This document shows positions 9,478 through 17,632 of a stretch of 64,000 bases of DNA, in pieces. The translations under genes were made by a program, and so were the position numbers. The stretch is from contig CBDURO010000002.1 of the NCBI GenBank assembly GCA_965369995.1, positions 1-64,000 of the forward strand. Reading direction: 5' to 3'. The notes below the pieces were generated by a model. The model was not told the DNA's origin. It saw only the letters and a program-made list of their open reading frames with translations, and searched no databases. The stretch is from JAHJCW01 sp965369995 (GTDB lineage: Bacteria; Fidelibacterota; Marinisomatia; Marinisomatales; JAHJCW01). The first letter of the stretch is position 1, and each line of letters opens with the position of its first letter.

Positions 9478-11382
9478 TTAATCTACTACTTCAAAATCGG
9501 CATCTTCTATTTCATCTTCGCCTTTTTTACCTTTTCCCGACTTCTTCGATTCAGCGCTATCAGCTTTTGGTGCTTCTTCAGTTTTAGCAGTATCATACAT
9601 TTTTGTTGCCAAACCTGACCAAATAGTATTTAGATTTTCCATTTCAGATTTGATATCATTAATATTACTACCACTATTTGCAGTCTTTAATTTTTCAACT
9701 GCATCGGTTAAAGATTTCTTATCGGCTTTATCAAGTTTATCATCAAATTCTTTTAGATTTTTCTCCGTTTGATATACCAACTGTTCAGCTTGATTTCGTA
9801 GGTCAATCTCCTCCCGCTTCTTTTTATCTTCAGCTTCATACTTTTTAGAATCATTTACCATTTTTTCGACTTCTTCATCGGATAAACCGCTGGATGCTTC
9901 AATACGAATACTTTGCTCTTTACCGGTTGCCTTATCTTTTGCACTAACATTTAGAATACCATTTGCATCGATATCAAATGTTACTTCGATTTGCGGTATT
10001 CCTCTCGGTGCCGGCGGTAATCCGTCAAGATGGAATCTTCCGATTGTTTTGTTATCCACCGACATCTGACGTTCACCCTGCAATACGTGAATTTCAACAG
10101 TTGTTTGACTGTCAGCTGCTGTACTAAAAACTTGAGATTTTTTCGTTGGTATTGTTGAGTTACGCTCAATCAATGGAGTCGAAACATTACCTAATGTCTC
10201 AATTCCAAGCGATAAAGGTGTAACATCTAACAGCAGTATATCGTCAACCTCTCCTGCTAGAACACCACCTTGAATTGCAGCACCTAAGGCAACTACTTCA
10301 TCAGGGTTAACACTGCGGTTTGGCTCTTTGCCAAAAATATCTTTTACAATTTCTTGAATCTTAGGAATGCGAGTTGAACCACCGACTAAAATAACTTCAT
10401 CAATATCAGAAGCTGATAGTTTTGCATCTTTCAGCGCTTTTTTACACGGTTCAATTGTACGATTAAACAGATCTTTGGTTAATTCTTCAAATTTTGCACG
10501 TGTTAATGACATATTTAAATGCTTAGGACCGGAAGAATCAGCTGTTACAAACGGTAAATTAATTTCCGTTTGCTTAGAAGAAGAAAGCTCCTTTTTAGCA
10601 CTTTCAGCAGCTTCCTTTAAGCGCTGCAAAGCCATTGGATCTTTTCGTAAGTCAATTCCATCACTTTTCTTAAATTCAGTTGCAATCCATTCAATCAATT
10701 TTTGATCAAAATCGTCACCTCCTAAATGAGTATCACCATTAGTTGATTTTACTTCAAAAACACCATCTCCTAGCTCTAAAACAGAAATGTCGAATGTACC
10801 TCCACCTAAATCGAAAACGGCTATTTTTTCGTCTTTCTTCTTATCCAAACCATAAGCAAGAGCTGCGGCAGTAGGTTCATTAATAATTCTGCGTACATTT
10901 AATCCGGCAATTTTACCAGCATCTTTAGTAGCCTGACGCTGTGAATCGTTAAAATAAGCAGGAACTGTAATAACTGCATCGGTATTTTTGGTTCCAAGAT
11001 GATCGTCAGCCATCTGTTTAAGTTTTTGTAGAATCATTGCGCTAATTTCAGGGGGTGTATATTCTTTCCCTCCTGCTTCAACAGTTACAGAACCTGATTT
11101 TGTCTTTCCAACCTTAAAAGGTACTTCTTCAATTTCTGTTCCTACCTCATTGCGCATACGACCCATAAATCGTTTAATGGAATAAACTGTATTTTCAGGA
11201 TTAGTTACCGCTTGGCGTTTGGCAGGTTGTCCTACCAATCTTTCATCTTTTTTCGTAAACGCTACAACCGATGGCGTAGTACGTCCCCCTTCGGGACTTG
11301 TGATAATTGTTGGTTCGCCACCTTCCATTACAGCTACACAGGAATTGGTTGTTCCTAAATCTATACCTATAATTTTTGACAT
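9478..11382 (-). CDS. dnaK: Chaperone DnaK (Hsp70)
   Basis: The 634-residue Hsp70 is full length. The N-terminal ATPase domain begins with GIDLGTTNSCVAVMEGG and includes IINEPTAAALAYGLD and the FDLGGGTFD phosphate-binding motif. The substrate-binding domain (about 390-500) and helical lid follow, ending in the acidic tail EDADFEVVD typical of bacterial DnaK. It refolds and protects client proteins with DnaJ and GrpE, neither of which is encoded here. The start is backed by an AGGAG ribosome-binding site. The gene appears to be its own transcription unit: a terminator lies downstream, and a spacer with a palindrome lies upstream. Confidence 0.98.
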   Translation of the reverse strand: MSKIIGIDLGTTNSCVAVMEGGEPTIITSPEGGRTTPSVVAFTKKDERLVGQPAKRQAVTNPENTVYSIKRFMGRMRNEVGTEIEEVPFKVGKTKSGSVTVEAGGKEYTPPEISAMILQKLKQMADDHLGTKNTDAVITVPAYFNDSQRQATKDAGKIAGLNVRRIINEPTAAALAYGLDKKKDEKIAVFDLGGGTFDISVLELGDGVFEVKSTNGDTHLGGDDFDQKLIEWIATEFKKSDGIDLRKDPMALQRLKEAAESAKKELSSSKQTEINLPFVTADSSGPKHLNMSLTRAKFEELTKDLFNRTIEPCKKALKDAKLSASDIDEVILVGGSTRIPKIQEIVKDIFGKEPNRSVNPDEVVALGAAIQGGVLAGEVDDILLLDVTPLSLGIETLGNVSTPLIERNSTIPTKKSQVFSTAADSQTTVEIHVLQGERQMSVDNKTIGRFHLDGLPPAPRGIPQIEVTFDIDANGILNVSAKDKATGKEQSIRIEASSGLSDEEVEKMVNDSKKYEAEDKKKREEIDLRNQAEQLVYQTEKNLKEFDDKLDKADKKSLTDAVEKLKTANSGSNINDIKSEMENLNTIWSGLATKMYDTAKTEEAPKADSAESKKSGKGKKGEDEIEDADFEVVD

Positions 11383-11421
11383 TATTAAAATACTCCTAAT
11401 ATAATTTTATAAATCAATATA

Positions 11422-11444
11422 CTTGTCACAATTAATGTGCCAAG
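11422..11444. promoter_or_regulatory. Imperfect palindrome upstream of dnaK, operator candidate
   Basis: Two 9-base arms, CTTGTCACA (11422-11430) and TGTGCCAAG (11436-11444), are inverted repeats with one mismatch around a 5-base spacer. The site is 40-62 bases upstream of the dnaK ATG, where a regulator of a heat-shock promoter would bind. It is not the CIRCE element (TTAGCACTC with a 9-base spacer). Function is inferred from symmetry and position only. Confidence 0.4.
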
Positions 11445-11700
11445 AAGATTTATCTAACAATATGGCAGAGATTGCTATAATTCGTCTATTATTGGCAGAG
11501 TAATTAGGAAATTGGTGGAATGGTGAATGGTGGATAGAAAAATATATTTACCTCACTTTGTCTCCCCTCGAGGGGAAACATCCGTAGGATAAAGGGGTGA
11601 ATAATTCAATATAATAACTCTGTGGTTCTGTGGTAAATATTCAACATTCAGCATTCAAAACTCAAAATTTCTTCCCCCTGCTCCCTGATCCCTAAACCCT
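11445..11700. repeat. Spacer built of degenerate short tandem repeats, with G4 motif
   Basis: The 309-base gap between dnaK and lolD holds no gene. On the minus strand, nine consecutive heptamers run from 11700 down to 11638, starting at the last codons and stop of lolD. The first four fit AGGGNNN and the later ones TTGAATG. Further heptamers (ATGGTGA type) lie near 11513-11536, a doubled octamer (NTCTGTGG) at 11618-11633, and a perfect 14-bp palindrome TCCCCTCGAGGGGA at 11563-11576. A 29-base stretch at 11639-11667 recurs with 26 matches at 54926-54954. Confidence 0.75.
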
Positions 11701-12363
11701 ATCATTAAGAACACCATGATCTAAGATAAATTGTCTTTCTCCAATTGCAGCAACTTCCTCGTTATGAGTGGTAATCACTAAGGATTGTTCAAAATCCTTG
11801 CTAATATTTTCAAACAATTGTAATAATTTTTTCGCATTTCCTGCGTCAAGATTACCAGTTGGTTCATCAACAAATATTATTGATGGATTATTAATCAATG
11901 CTCGCAATACTGCCACTCTAAGCCGCTCTCCCCCGGAAAGCTGTGATGGATAATGCTCCCTACGTTCCTTTAATCCAATATAATCAAACAATTCTACAGC
12001 GCGCTTGATTTTACTATCGGTGTTACCGATAATTTGAGTAGGAATCAATACATTTTCAAACGCTGTAAATTCCGGTAATAAATGATGGAATTGAAATATG
12101 AATCCGATTTCATGACTGCGTAAAAGCGCCAATTGATTCTCTTTCAAAGTACTGATATCGGTTTGATTAATTTTAATTAAGCCTGAATCCGGTTTATCCA
12201 AAGTTCCAAGAATGTGTAAAAGTGTGGATTTACCTGAACCGGACGGTCCCATAATTGTTATGGTTTCTTGCTTATCAACGCTAATATTTAAATCGGTTAG
12301 CACCGATAATTTTCTTTCACCATTTCTGAAAGATTTGTATATATTTTTAGCTTCTAATATCAT
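11692..12363 (-). CDS. lolD: Lipoprotein-releasing ABC transporter ATPase LolD
   Basis: The 223-residue ABC ATPase of the LolD/MacB family has Walker A GPSGSGKST (39-47), signature LSGGE (142-146), and Walker B IIFVDEPTGNLD (about 162-173). With two FtsX-type permeases it would extract lipoproteins from the inner membrane for LolA. The overlap of 4 bases with the permease gene upstream and the presence of two permeases support LolCDE over a general MacB-type exporter. After the signature the usual Gln is Leu (GERLRV instead of GERQRV), an uncommon change. The stop codon lies inside a heptamer repeat and G-quadruplex motif. Confidence 0.88.
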   Translation of the reverse strand: MILEAKNIYKSFRNGERKLSVLTDLNISVDKQETITIMGPSGSGKSTLLHILGTLDKPDSGLIKINQTDISTLKENQLALLRSHEIGFIFQFHHLLPEFTAFENVLIPTQIIGNTDSKIKRAVELFDYIGLKERREHYPSQLSGGERLRVAVLRALINNPSIIFVDEPTGNLDAGNAKKLLQLFENISKDFEQSLVITTHNEEVAAIGERQFILDHGVLNDRV

Positions 12364-13559
12364 TTTTCTAAATGCACTGCTTCCTTTGGTTCAATTAACA
12401 TCGCTCTTTTTGCAGCGATGTATGATGATAATATTATTAATAAAAATGCTATGAAAGGAACCAGGATTACGTCCCAAATTGATAATACCATCGGTAGTGT
12501 CTCGAATGCGTAAATATCTTGCGGAAGTGGTAAAAATCCAATAATATTCTGCAAAATCACTATTCCAATACTTAAAACTAAACCAACAACGGCACCAATT
12601 CCACCAATTAAAATTCCTTGTTTAATTATTATAGTTTTAATCACATTAGCTGAAGCTCCTAAAGTTCTTAATATGCCAATTTCTCTAATCTTTTGATAAG
12701 TGACCAATACCAAAGTTGATGTTAAATTGAATGCTGCAACCAATACAATTAAACTCAATACAATAATTGCCCCAATTCGTTCCATCCGCATGGCGTTAAA
12801 TAAACCTTCGTGAATGTCTTCCCAACTTTCAATTCTTGCATTCGAACCGAAATACGAACGCATTTCTTCTTTTACTGCATCAATATTATTTCGATCGATA
12901 AGTCTGGTATCATATCCATCTACAGATTTTTTTCTTAAAAATAATTGTTTGCCATATTTTAATGGAATGAATACGATTCTATCATCATAATCAAGTACGT
13001 TAATTTGAAATATTCCTGCTACTTCGATATTCAATATGCGCGGTAAACCGATTTGTATCGGATTATCAATAGGACTCATTATTTTAATATTATCACCAAC
13101 TTCAACTTGTAATCGTTCAGCTAATAAAGTACCTAATAATAATTGTGGAGTATTTTTTTTAACTACAATAGAATCAAGACCAAGATTATAAAATTCATTA
13201 ATTTGATCGAAGGATACGGCTTTAAAAGATACCATTCTTACACTATTATTGCTCGTTAATATGACTCCTTTACGTTCCATAAAGGGTACAATTTGAGAAA
13301 TATTACAGTCGTTTTCTAAATGTTCATAAACATCTTGAGCCATATTTGATTTGATTTTTGAAAATCGCAGATCTCCTTCAAATCCGATTATTTTATCAGC
13401 AACTTGTAATTCAAAACCATTTAACACTGCAATCGAAATAATTAATGCAAAACAACCAATAGCCATCCCAATAATAGCAATCCAGCCGGTAAATCTGCTT
13501 GTTCCGGCACCCTTACCGCCGAGCATAAACCTTTTTGCAATATATGTAGAAAATTTCAT
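12360..13559 (-). CDS. LolC/LolE-type lipoprotein-releasing permease
   Basis: The 399-residue FtsX-family permease has one N-terminal membrane helix (about 23-46), a large periplasmic MacB_PCD-type domain, and three C-terminal helices (about 265-395). The cytoplasmic coupling segment REIGILRTLGAS is characteristic. It would form the LolCE membrane dimer with the paralogue encoded upstream and use LolD for energy. It overlaps both neighbours by 4 bases, indicating translational coupling. Whether this copy is LolC or LolE cannot be decided from sequence alone. Confidence 0.85.
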   Translation of the reverse strand: MKFSTYIAKRFMLGGKGAGTSRFTGWIAIIGMAIGCFALIISIAVLNGFELQVADKIIGFEGDLRFSKIKSNMAQDVYEHLENDCNISQIVPFMERKGVILTSNNSVRMVSFKAVSFDQINEFYNLGLDSIVVKKNTPQLLLGTLLAERLQVEVGDNIKIMSPIDNPIQIGLPRILNIEVAGIFQINVLDYDDRIVFIPLKYGKQLFLRKKSVDGYDTRLIDRNNIDAVKEEMRSYFGSNARIESWEDIHEGLFNAMRMERIGAIIVLSLIVLVAAFNLTSTLVLVTYQKIREIGILRTLGASANVIKTIIIKQGILIGGIGAVVGLVLSIGIVILQNIIGFLPLPQDIYAFETLPMVLSIWDVILVPFIAFLLIILSSYIAAKRAMLIEPKEAVHLEK

Positions 13560-14767
13560 TCGTATTTTAATGCTTCAGCCGGATTAATTTTGCTCGCTCT
13601 ATACACGGGCCAAACTGAGGCAATAATTGCTGAAATAATTCCAACCGATGTAATTAATAAAGTATTTAACCAATTAATTTTTATAGGTATATGATCCATA
13701 AAATAAATATCTTCCGGTAAAGTAAATATTTGAAATTTAATTTGCAAGAGCGCTAATCCAATGGCGACTATTAAACCCAATAACGAACCTAATACACCAA
13801 TAATTAGTCCTTCTAGCAGGAAAATTCGCTTAATATGCTTTTTACTTAGCCCGAGAGAAAGTAGCGTTCCTATTTCGCGTACTTTTTCAAATATTATCAT
13901 GGATAAAGATGATATTATATTTACGATTCCAACAAATGAAATCATCCCAAATATTATTAATATTGGCCATTTTTGTAGATTAATCCAATCAAATAAAATT
14001 TTATGTTTATCTATCCACGAGAGTACAAAGTAGGGATATCCCAACTCAGATTCCAAATGTTGATATAATGGCTTAACATCATCCAAATTATTTGTGAATA
14101 ACATATGTCCGCTAACTCTGTTAATTGAGTTAAATATATACTGAGCGTCTGCAATATCAATGTAAACTACTGTTTTATCGTATTCCAATAATCCTGAATG
14201 AAAAAGTCCGATCACAGTGAATTGTCGAAACCGCTGACTTCCGGAGATTCTTCCGATTGATTGTAAATCAAATAATACGATTTTTTCGCCGATTTCTACT
14301 CCTAAATCTTCAGCTAACCGTTTACCAATAATAATCGATTTAGATTTAAACTCAGTTGTACCATCAGTAACAATAGATGATAATATAGAATCCCTACCGG
14401 TTTTACTTAATCCGATTGTGATTACACCATCAGCATTAGATCCTTTACGAAGCAACGCGGGACTTTGTAAATAAGATGAAATAGAATAACCTACCGGACT
14501 TTTTTGTAGGACACTGTCTAAAACTGCATCATATTCATTTAGAGTACGATTCATAAAATGTTCTACTCTGATGTGTCCATCGAATTGAGCAATTTTTTTT
14601 GAAATTGTTGATTCAAATCCTTCTAGAATACTAAATGTCAAAACCAACGCTGCGATTCCTAATCCCAAACCAAGGATTGATAATATTGCCGCAAATGTAG
14701 TAAAACTTCCCTTTTGAGGTGCTTTTAAATGGCGAAAGGCAATTTGTCGAACTAATTTCAAACTCAA
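13556..14767 (-). CDS. LolC/LolE-type lipoprotein-releasing permease (paralogue)
   Basis: The up to 403-residue FtsX-family permease has the same topology as its neighbour and the matching motif REIGTLLSLGLS. It is the second half of the presumed LolCE dimer. The start is unusual: the frame opens with TTG codons at 14767 and 14761 and no ATG fits. Protein alignment favours the second TTG, which gives a start KLVRQIAFRHLK. The start lies at the end of an octamer repeat array filling the gap to lysS, so the array appears to have shaped the translation-initiation region. Confidence 0.83.
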   Translation of the reverse strand: MSLKLVRQIAFRHLKAPQKGSFTTFAAILSILGLGLGIAALVLTFSILEGFESTISKKIAQFDGHIRVEHFMNRTLNEYDAVLDSVLQKSPVGYSISSYLQSPALLRKGSNADGVITIGLSKTGRDSILSSIVTDGTTEFKSKSIIIGKRLAEDLGVEIGEKIVLFDLQSIGRISGSQRFRQFTVIGLFHSGLLEYDKTVVYIDIADAQYIFNSINRVSGHMLFTNNLDDVKPLYQHLESELGYPYFVLSWIDKHKILFDWINLQKWPILIIFGMISFVGIVNIISSLSMIIFEKVREIGTLLSLGLSKKHIKRIFLLEGLIIGVLGSLLGLIVAIGLALLQIKFQIFTLPEDIYFMDHIPIKINWLNTLLITSVGIISAIIASVWPVYRASKINPAEALKYE

Positions 14768-14809
14768 AAACTCACAAACTTATAAACTTGATTACTTAGA
14801 AACTCACTA
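14759..14809 (-). repeat. Octamer tandem array between lysS and the Lol permease gene
   Basis: On the minus strand, about six consecutive 8-base units fit RAGTTTNT (for example AAGTTTAT and AAGTTTGT), with the AG pair recurring every 8 bases. The array begins at the lysS stop codon and ends in the TTG start region of the permease gene, filling the whole spacer. It resembles the heptamer arrays at the ends of lolD and nadK but has a different period. Confidence 0.7.
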
Positions 14810-16297
14810 ACTATTATCACGAAGAGTTGGAAATAATATAACATCTTTAATCCACCTATTATCGGTCAATAGCATAACAAATCGGTCAATACCGATTCCT
14901 ACTCCTCCAACCGGCGGCATTCCAATTTCGACTGCTTGTAAGAAGTTTTCATCTACAGGATGTGCTTCTTCATCACCGGCCTTAGCTAACTTTGCTTGAC
15001 TTTCAAACCGTTCTCTTTGATCAATTGGATCGTTAAGTTCAGAAAATGCATTAGCAAATTCCATTCCACCTATGAATAATTCAAATCGTTCTACCAGCTC
15101 CGGATTACCACCGCGGTGTTTTTTCGCTAAAGGCGATATCGCTTTAGGATAATCAATTACAAACGTAGGTTGTATCAATTTCGGTTCGACAAGTTTACTC
15201 ATCAATAAATCTAAAATTTGTCCGTAATTTGATTGAGGAGAAACATCAATTTTAAATTTGTCACATATTTTAATCAATTCCTTTTCATTTAATTGTGAGA
15301 CGTCCGTAACCGTTGCATCACTTAATAAATCGAAAATTGGTTTACGTGCGAATTTTTTTGAAAGATCAATTTCCATATCATCCCAAGTAAGTTTTAAATC
15401 ACCAATTTTATCAGCTACAGTTTGAAATAATTTTTCCACAAAATTCATCATATATTCATAATCCACGTAAGCTTGATAGAACTCCAATGAAGTAAACTCA
15501 GGGTTATGATTTCGATCCATTCCTTCATTGCGGAAATTTTTTGCTAACTCATAAACTTTATCAAAACCACCAATTATCAATCTTTTCAGATACAATTCAT
15601 CAGCTATCCGCATGTAAAATTTTTGATCCAGGGAATTATGATAGGTATGGAAAGGTCTTGCATTAGCACCACCATAAAGCGGCTGTAGTACAGGTGTTTC
15701 AACTTCTATAAATCCATTATTATCTAGAAATTGTCTAATAAAAGATATGATTTTTGCACGTTTTATAAACGTTTCTTTTACATCGTGATTTACGATTAAA
15801 TCCAAATGTCGATTTCGGTAGCGTTGTTCTTTGTCAGCAAATGAATCAAACTTCTTACCCTCTTTTTCCTTAACAATTGGAATCGGACGAATACTTTTTG
15901 ATAAAATTGTTATAACGTTTGCATGGATTGAAGTCTCACCCATTCTAGTTTTAAATACGTATCCCTCAACGCCGATAAAATCACCAATATCAAGGAGTTC
16001 AAAATTTTGATATGCATCAACTCCAATATCATCTCTTCTAACATATATCTGTATCCGGCCTGCTTCATCTTGAACATGACAAAATGATGCTTTCCCCATT
16101 TTTCTTAGAGACATTAATCTGCCTGCAATGGTAACTGTTTCCCCTTCAAGTTGCTTTTCATCCTTTAATATGTCTTCACTTTTGTGAGAAGCAGAATAGG
16201 AATATGGATAAGGATTTACTCCACTATCTGTGATCTTTTTTAATTTTTCTAAACGGAAATCAATTATTTGTTTTAAACTGCTATGTTCTTCTGTCAT
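14807..16297 (-). CDS. lysS: Lysyl-tRNA synthetase, class II
   Basis: The 496-residue enzyme has an N-terminal OB-fold anticodon-binding domain (about 50-145, with VTIAGRLMSLRKMGKASF) and a class II catalytic core. The core includes FIEVETPVLQPLYGGANARPF, the motif 2 region FRNEGMDRNHNPEFT, and motif 3 GVGIGIDRFVMLLT. It charges tRNA-Lys. The length and order match bacterial LysS. It follows prfB by 19 bases, a common prfB-lysS arrangement in bacteria. Confidence 0.97.
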   Translation of the reverse strand: MTEEHSSLKQIIDFRLEKLKKITDSGVNPYPYSYSASHKSEDILKDEKQLEGETVTIAGRLMSLRKMGKASFCHVQDEAGRIQIYVRRDDIGVDAYQNFELLDIGDFIGVEGYVFKTRMGETSIHANVITILSKSIRPIPIVKEKEGKKFDSFADKEQRYRNRHLDLIVNHDVKETFIKRAKIISFIRQFLDNNGFIEVETPVLQPLYGGANARPFHTYHNSLDQKFYMRIADELYLKRLIIGGFDKVYELAKNFRNEGMDRNHNPEFTSLEFYQAYVDYEYMMNFVEKLFQTVADKIGDLKLTWDDMEIDLSKKFARKPIFDLLSDATVTDVSQLNEKELIKICDKFKIDVSPQSNYGQILDLLMSKLVEPKLIQPTFVIDYPKAISPLAKKHRGGNPELVERFELFIGGMEFANAFSELNDPIDQRERFESQAKLAKAGDEEAHPVDENFLQAVEIGMPPVGGVGIGIDRFVMLLTDNRWIKDVILFPTLRDNS

Positions 16298-16316
16298 TAA
16301 AAATCCTTATAAATCA

Positions 16317-17415
16317 TTAATTATCAATTTGTTGTATCAACCAGGCATGGATGAATTGGTCAATATCACCATCCATTACAGCTTGAACATTACCGGTTTC
16401 AAACTTAGTACGATGATCCTTCACCATATTATACGGATGAAAAACGTACGACCTAATTTGACTACCCCAACCAATATCCATTTTTTGATCTTCAAATATT
16501 TTATTTGCTTCACTTTTCTTTTCCAATTCCAACTGCAATAAGCGCGCTTTTAAAACTTTCATCGCTTGCGTCTTATTTTTATGCTGAGAACGTTCATTTT
16601 GGCATTGCGCAACAGTCCCGGTTGGAATATGGGTAATCCGTACAGCGGAGTCAGTACGATTTACATGCTGCCCTCCTGCTCCGCTCGCACGATATGTATC
16701 GATGCGCAAATCGGAGGGATTCATATCAATTTCAATTTCTTCATCTGATAATGGATAAACAAATACAGAAGCAAAAGAGGTGTGCCTCCTACTATTGGCA
16801 TCAAATGGGGAAATTCGCACTAAGCGATGTACGCCCGCCTCAGCTTTCAATAGTCCGTACGCATACTCTCCATGAACTTCTAATGTAACATCCTTAATAC
16901 CAGCTTCATCACCCGGTTGATAATCTATTATTATTTTTTTAAAATTCTTACGTTCAATCCATCGTGAATATAAGCGGTATAACATATCAGCCCAATCTTG
17001 ACTTTCTGTACCACCCGCACCCGGATGAATTGTTAATATTGCATCAGATGTATCCTGTTCACCACCAAGTTTCAGCTTTAATTCAATATCCCGGATCTCT
17101 GACTCATATTCAGAAAGTTCCTCAACAATATCTGATTCTGATTCTTCATCGGATTTGGCGAATTCAAATAATACTTCTAAATCACCGTGGCGACGTTCCA
17201 AATTCTGCCAAAGTTCAAATTCTTTTTCTATAATTGATATTTTTTTCAGGACAGATGAAGCTATATTACTATCGTTCCAAAAATCAGTTGCAGTTGATTC
17301 CTTGCGTAGTTTTACTAAAATGGACTCCTTGGAATTAAAGTCAAAGATGCCTCCGCAGTTCATTATACTTTAACTCGGTTTTATTAAATCGGTCTTTTAA
17401 TTCGTTTAAATTCAT
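16317..17415 (-). CDS. prfB: Peptide chain release factor 2, with programmed +1 frameshift
   Basis: RF2 ends translation at UGA and UAA. The first 24 codons, from the ATG at 17415-17413, end in CTT (17346-17344) and an in-frame TGA (17343-17341). Skipping the T at 17343 gives CTT GAC and continues to the stop at 16317, for 365 residues, the same length as E. coli RF2. The slip sequence CTTTGAC and the upstream GGAGG that mimics a ribosome-binding site match the classic autoregulatory site. Downstream the protein has the SPF tripeptide (202-204) and GGQ (247-249). A caller that ignores the shift would start falsely inside the gene. Confidence 0.97.
17341..17356 (-). promoter_or_regulatory. prfB programmed frameshift site
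   Basis: The minus-strand sequence GGAGGCATCTTTGA combines an internal Shine-Dalgarno-like GGAGG, the slippery CTT codon and the in-frame TGA, followed by C. When RF2 is scarce, slow TGA termination allows the +1 shift, so RF2 controls its own synthesis. Confidence 0.95.
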
Positions 17416-17632
17416 TGAACAAAATTAGGAATTAATAATTATAATATTAAAAATTACTTTAATATATAATATTGCAAATTATAATAGCAAAAATAAAGAA
17501 TTAATTGTATCGACTTCCATTGACTAACAATCACTCAATACTAAAATAATTCCATGTTGATTTGGGACATCCCAATATTTATAAGTTTTATAATACTAAA
17601 AACTAATATATTTATTTTATGTCATATCCACA

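Noticed and set aside
10367..10705. Open frame antisense to dnaK (112 codons)
   Set aside because: It lies wholly inside a conserved gene, with no ribosome-binding site or family similarity; other antisense frames were dropped for the same reason.
11423..11443. Sigma-54 promoter upstream of dnaK
   Set aside because: TGGCAC is present, but the -12 element reads TTGT instead of TTGC, and the segment is better explained as an inverted repeat.
16317..17363. prfB as an intact 348-residue gene starting at 17363, or as a frameshifted pseudogene
   Set aside because: The upstream 24 codons, CTTTGAC slip site and resulting 365-residue length show a regulated frameshift.
17562..17575. Inverted repeat TTGGGA-CA-TCCCAA in the prfB upstream gap
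   Set aside because: Short arms, a loop too small for a terminator and no T-run; no basis for calling an operator.
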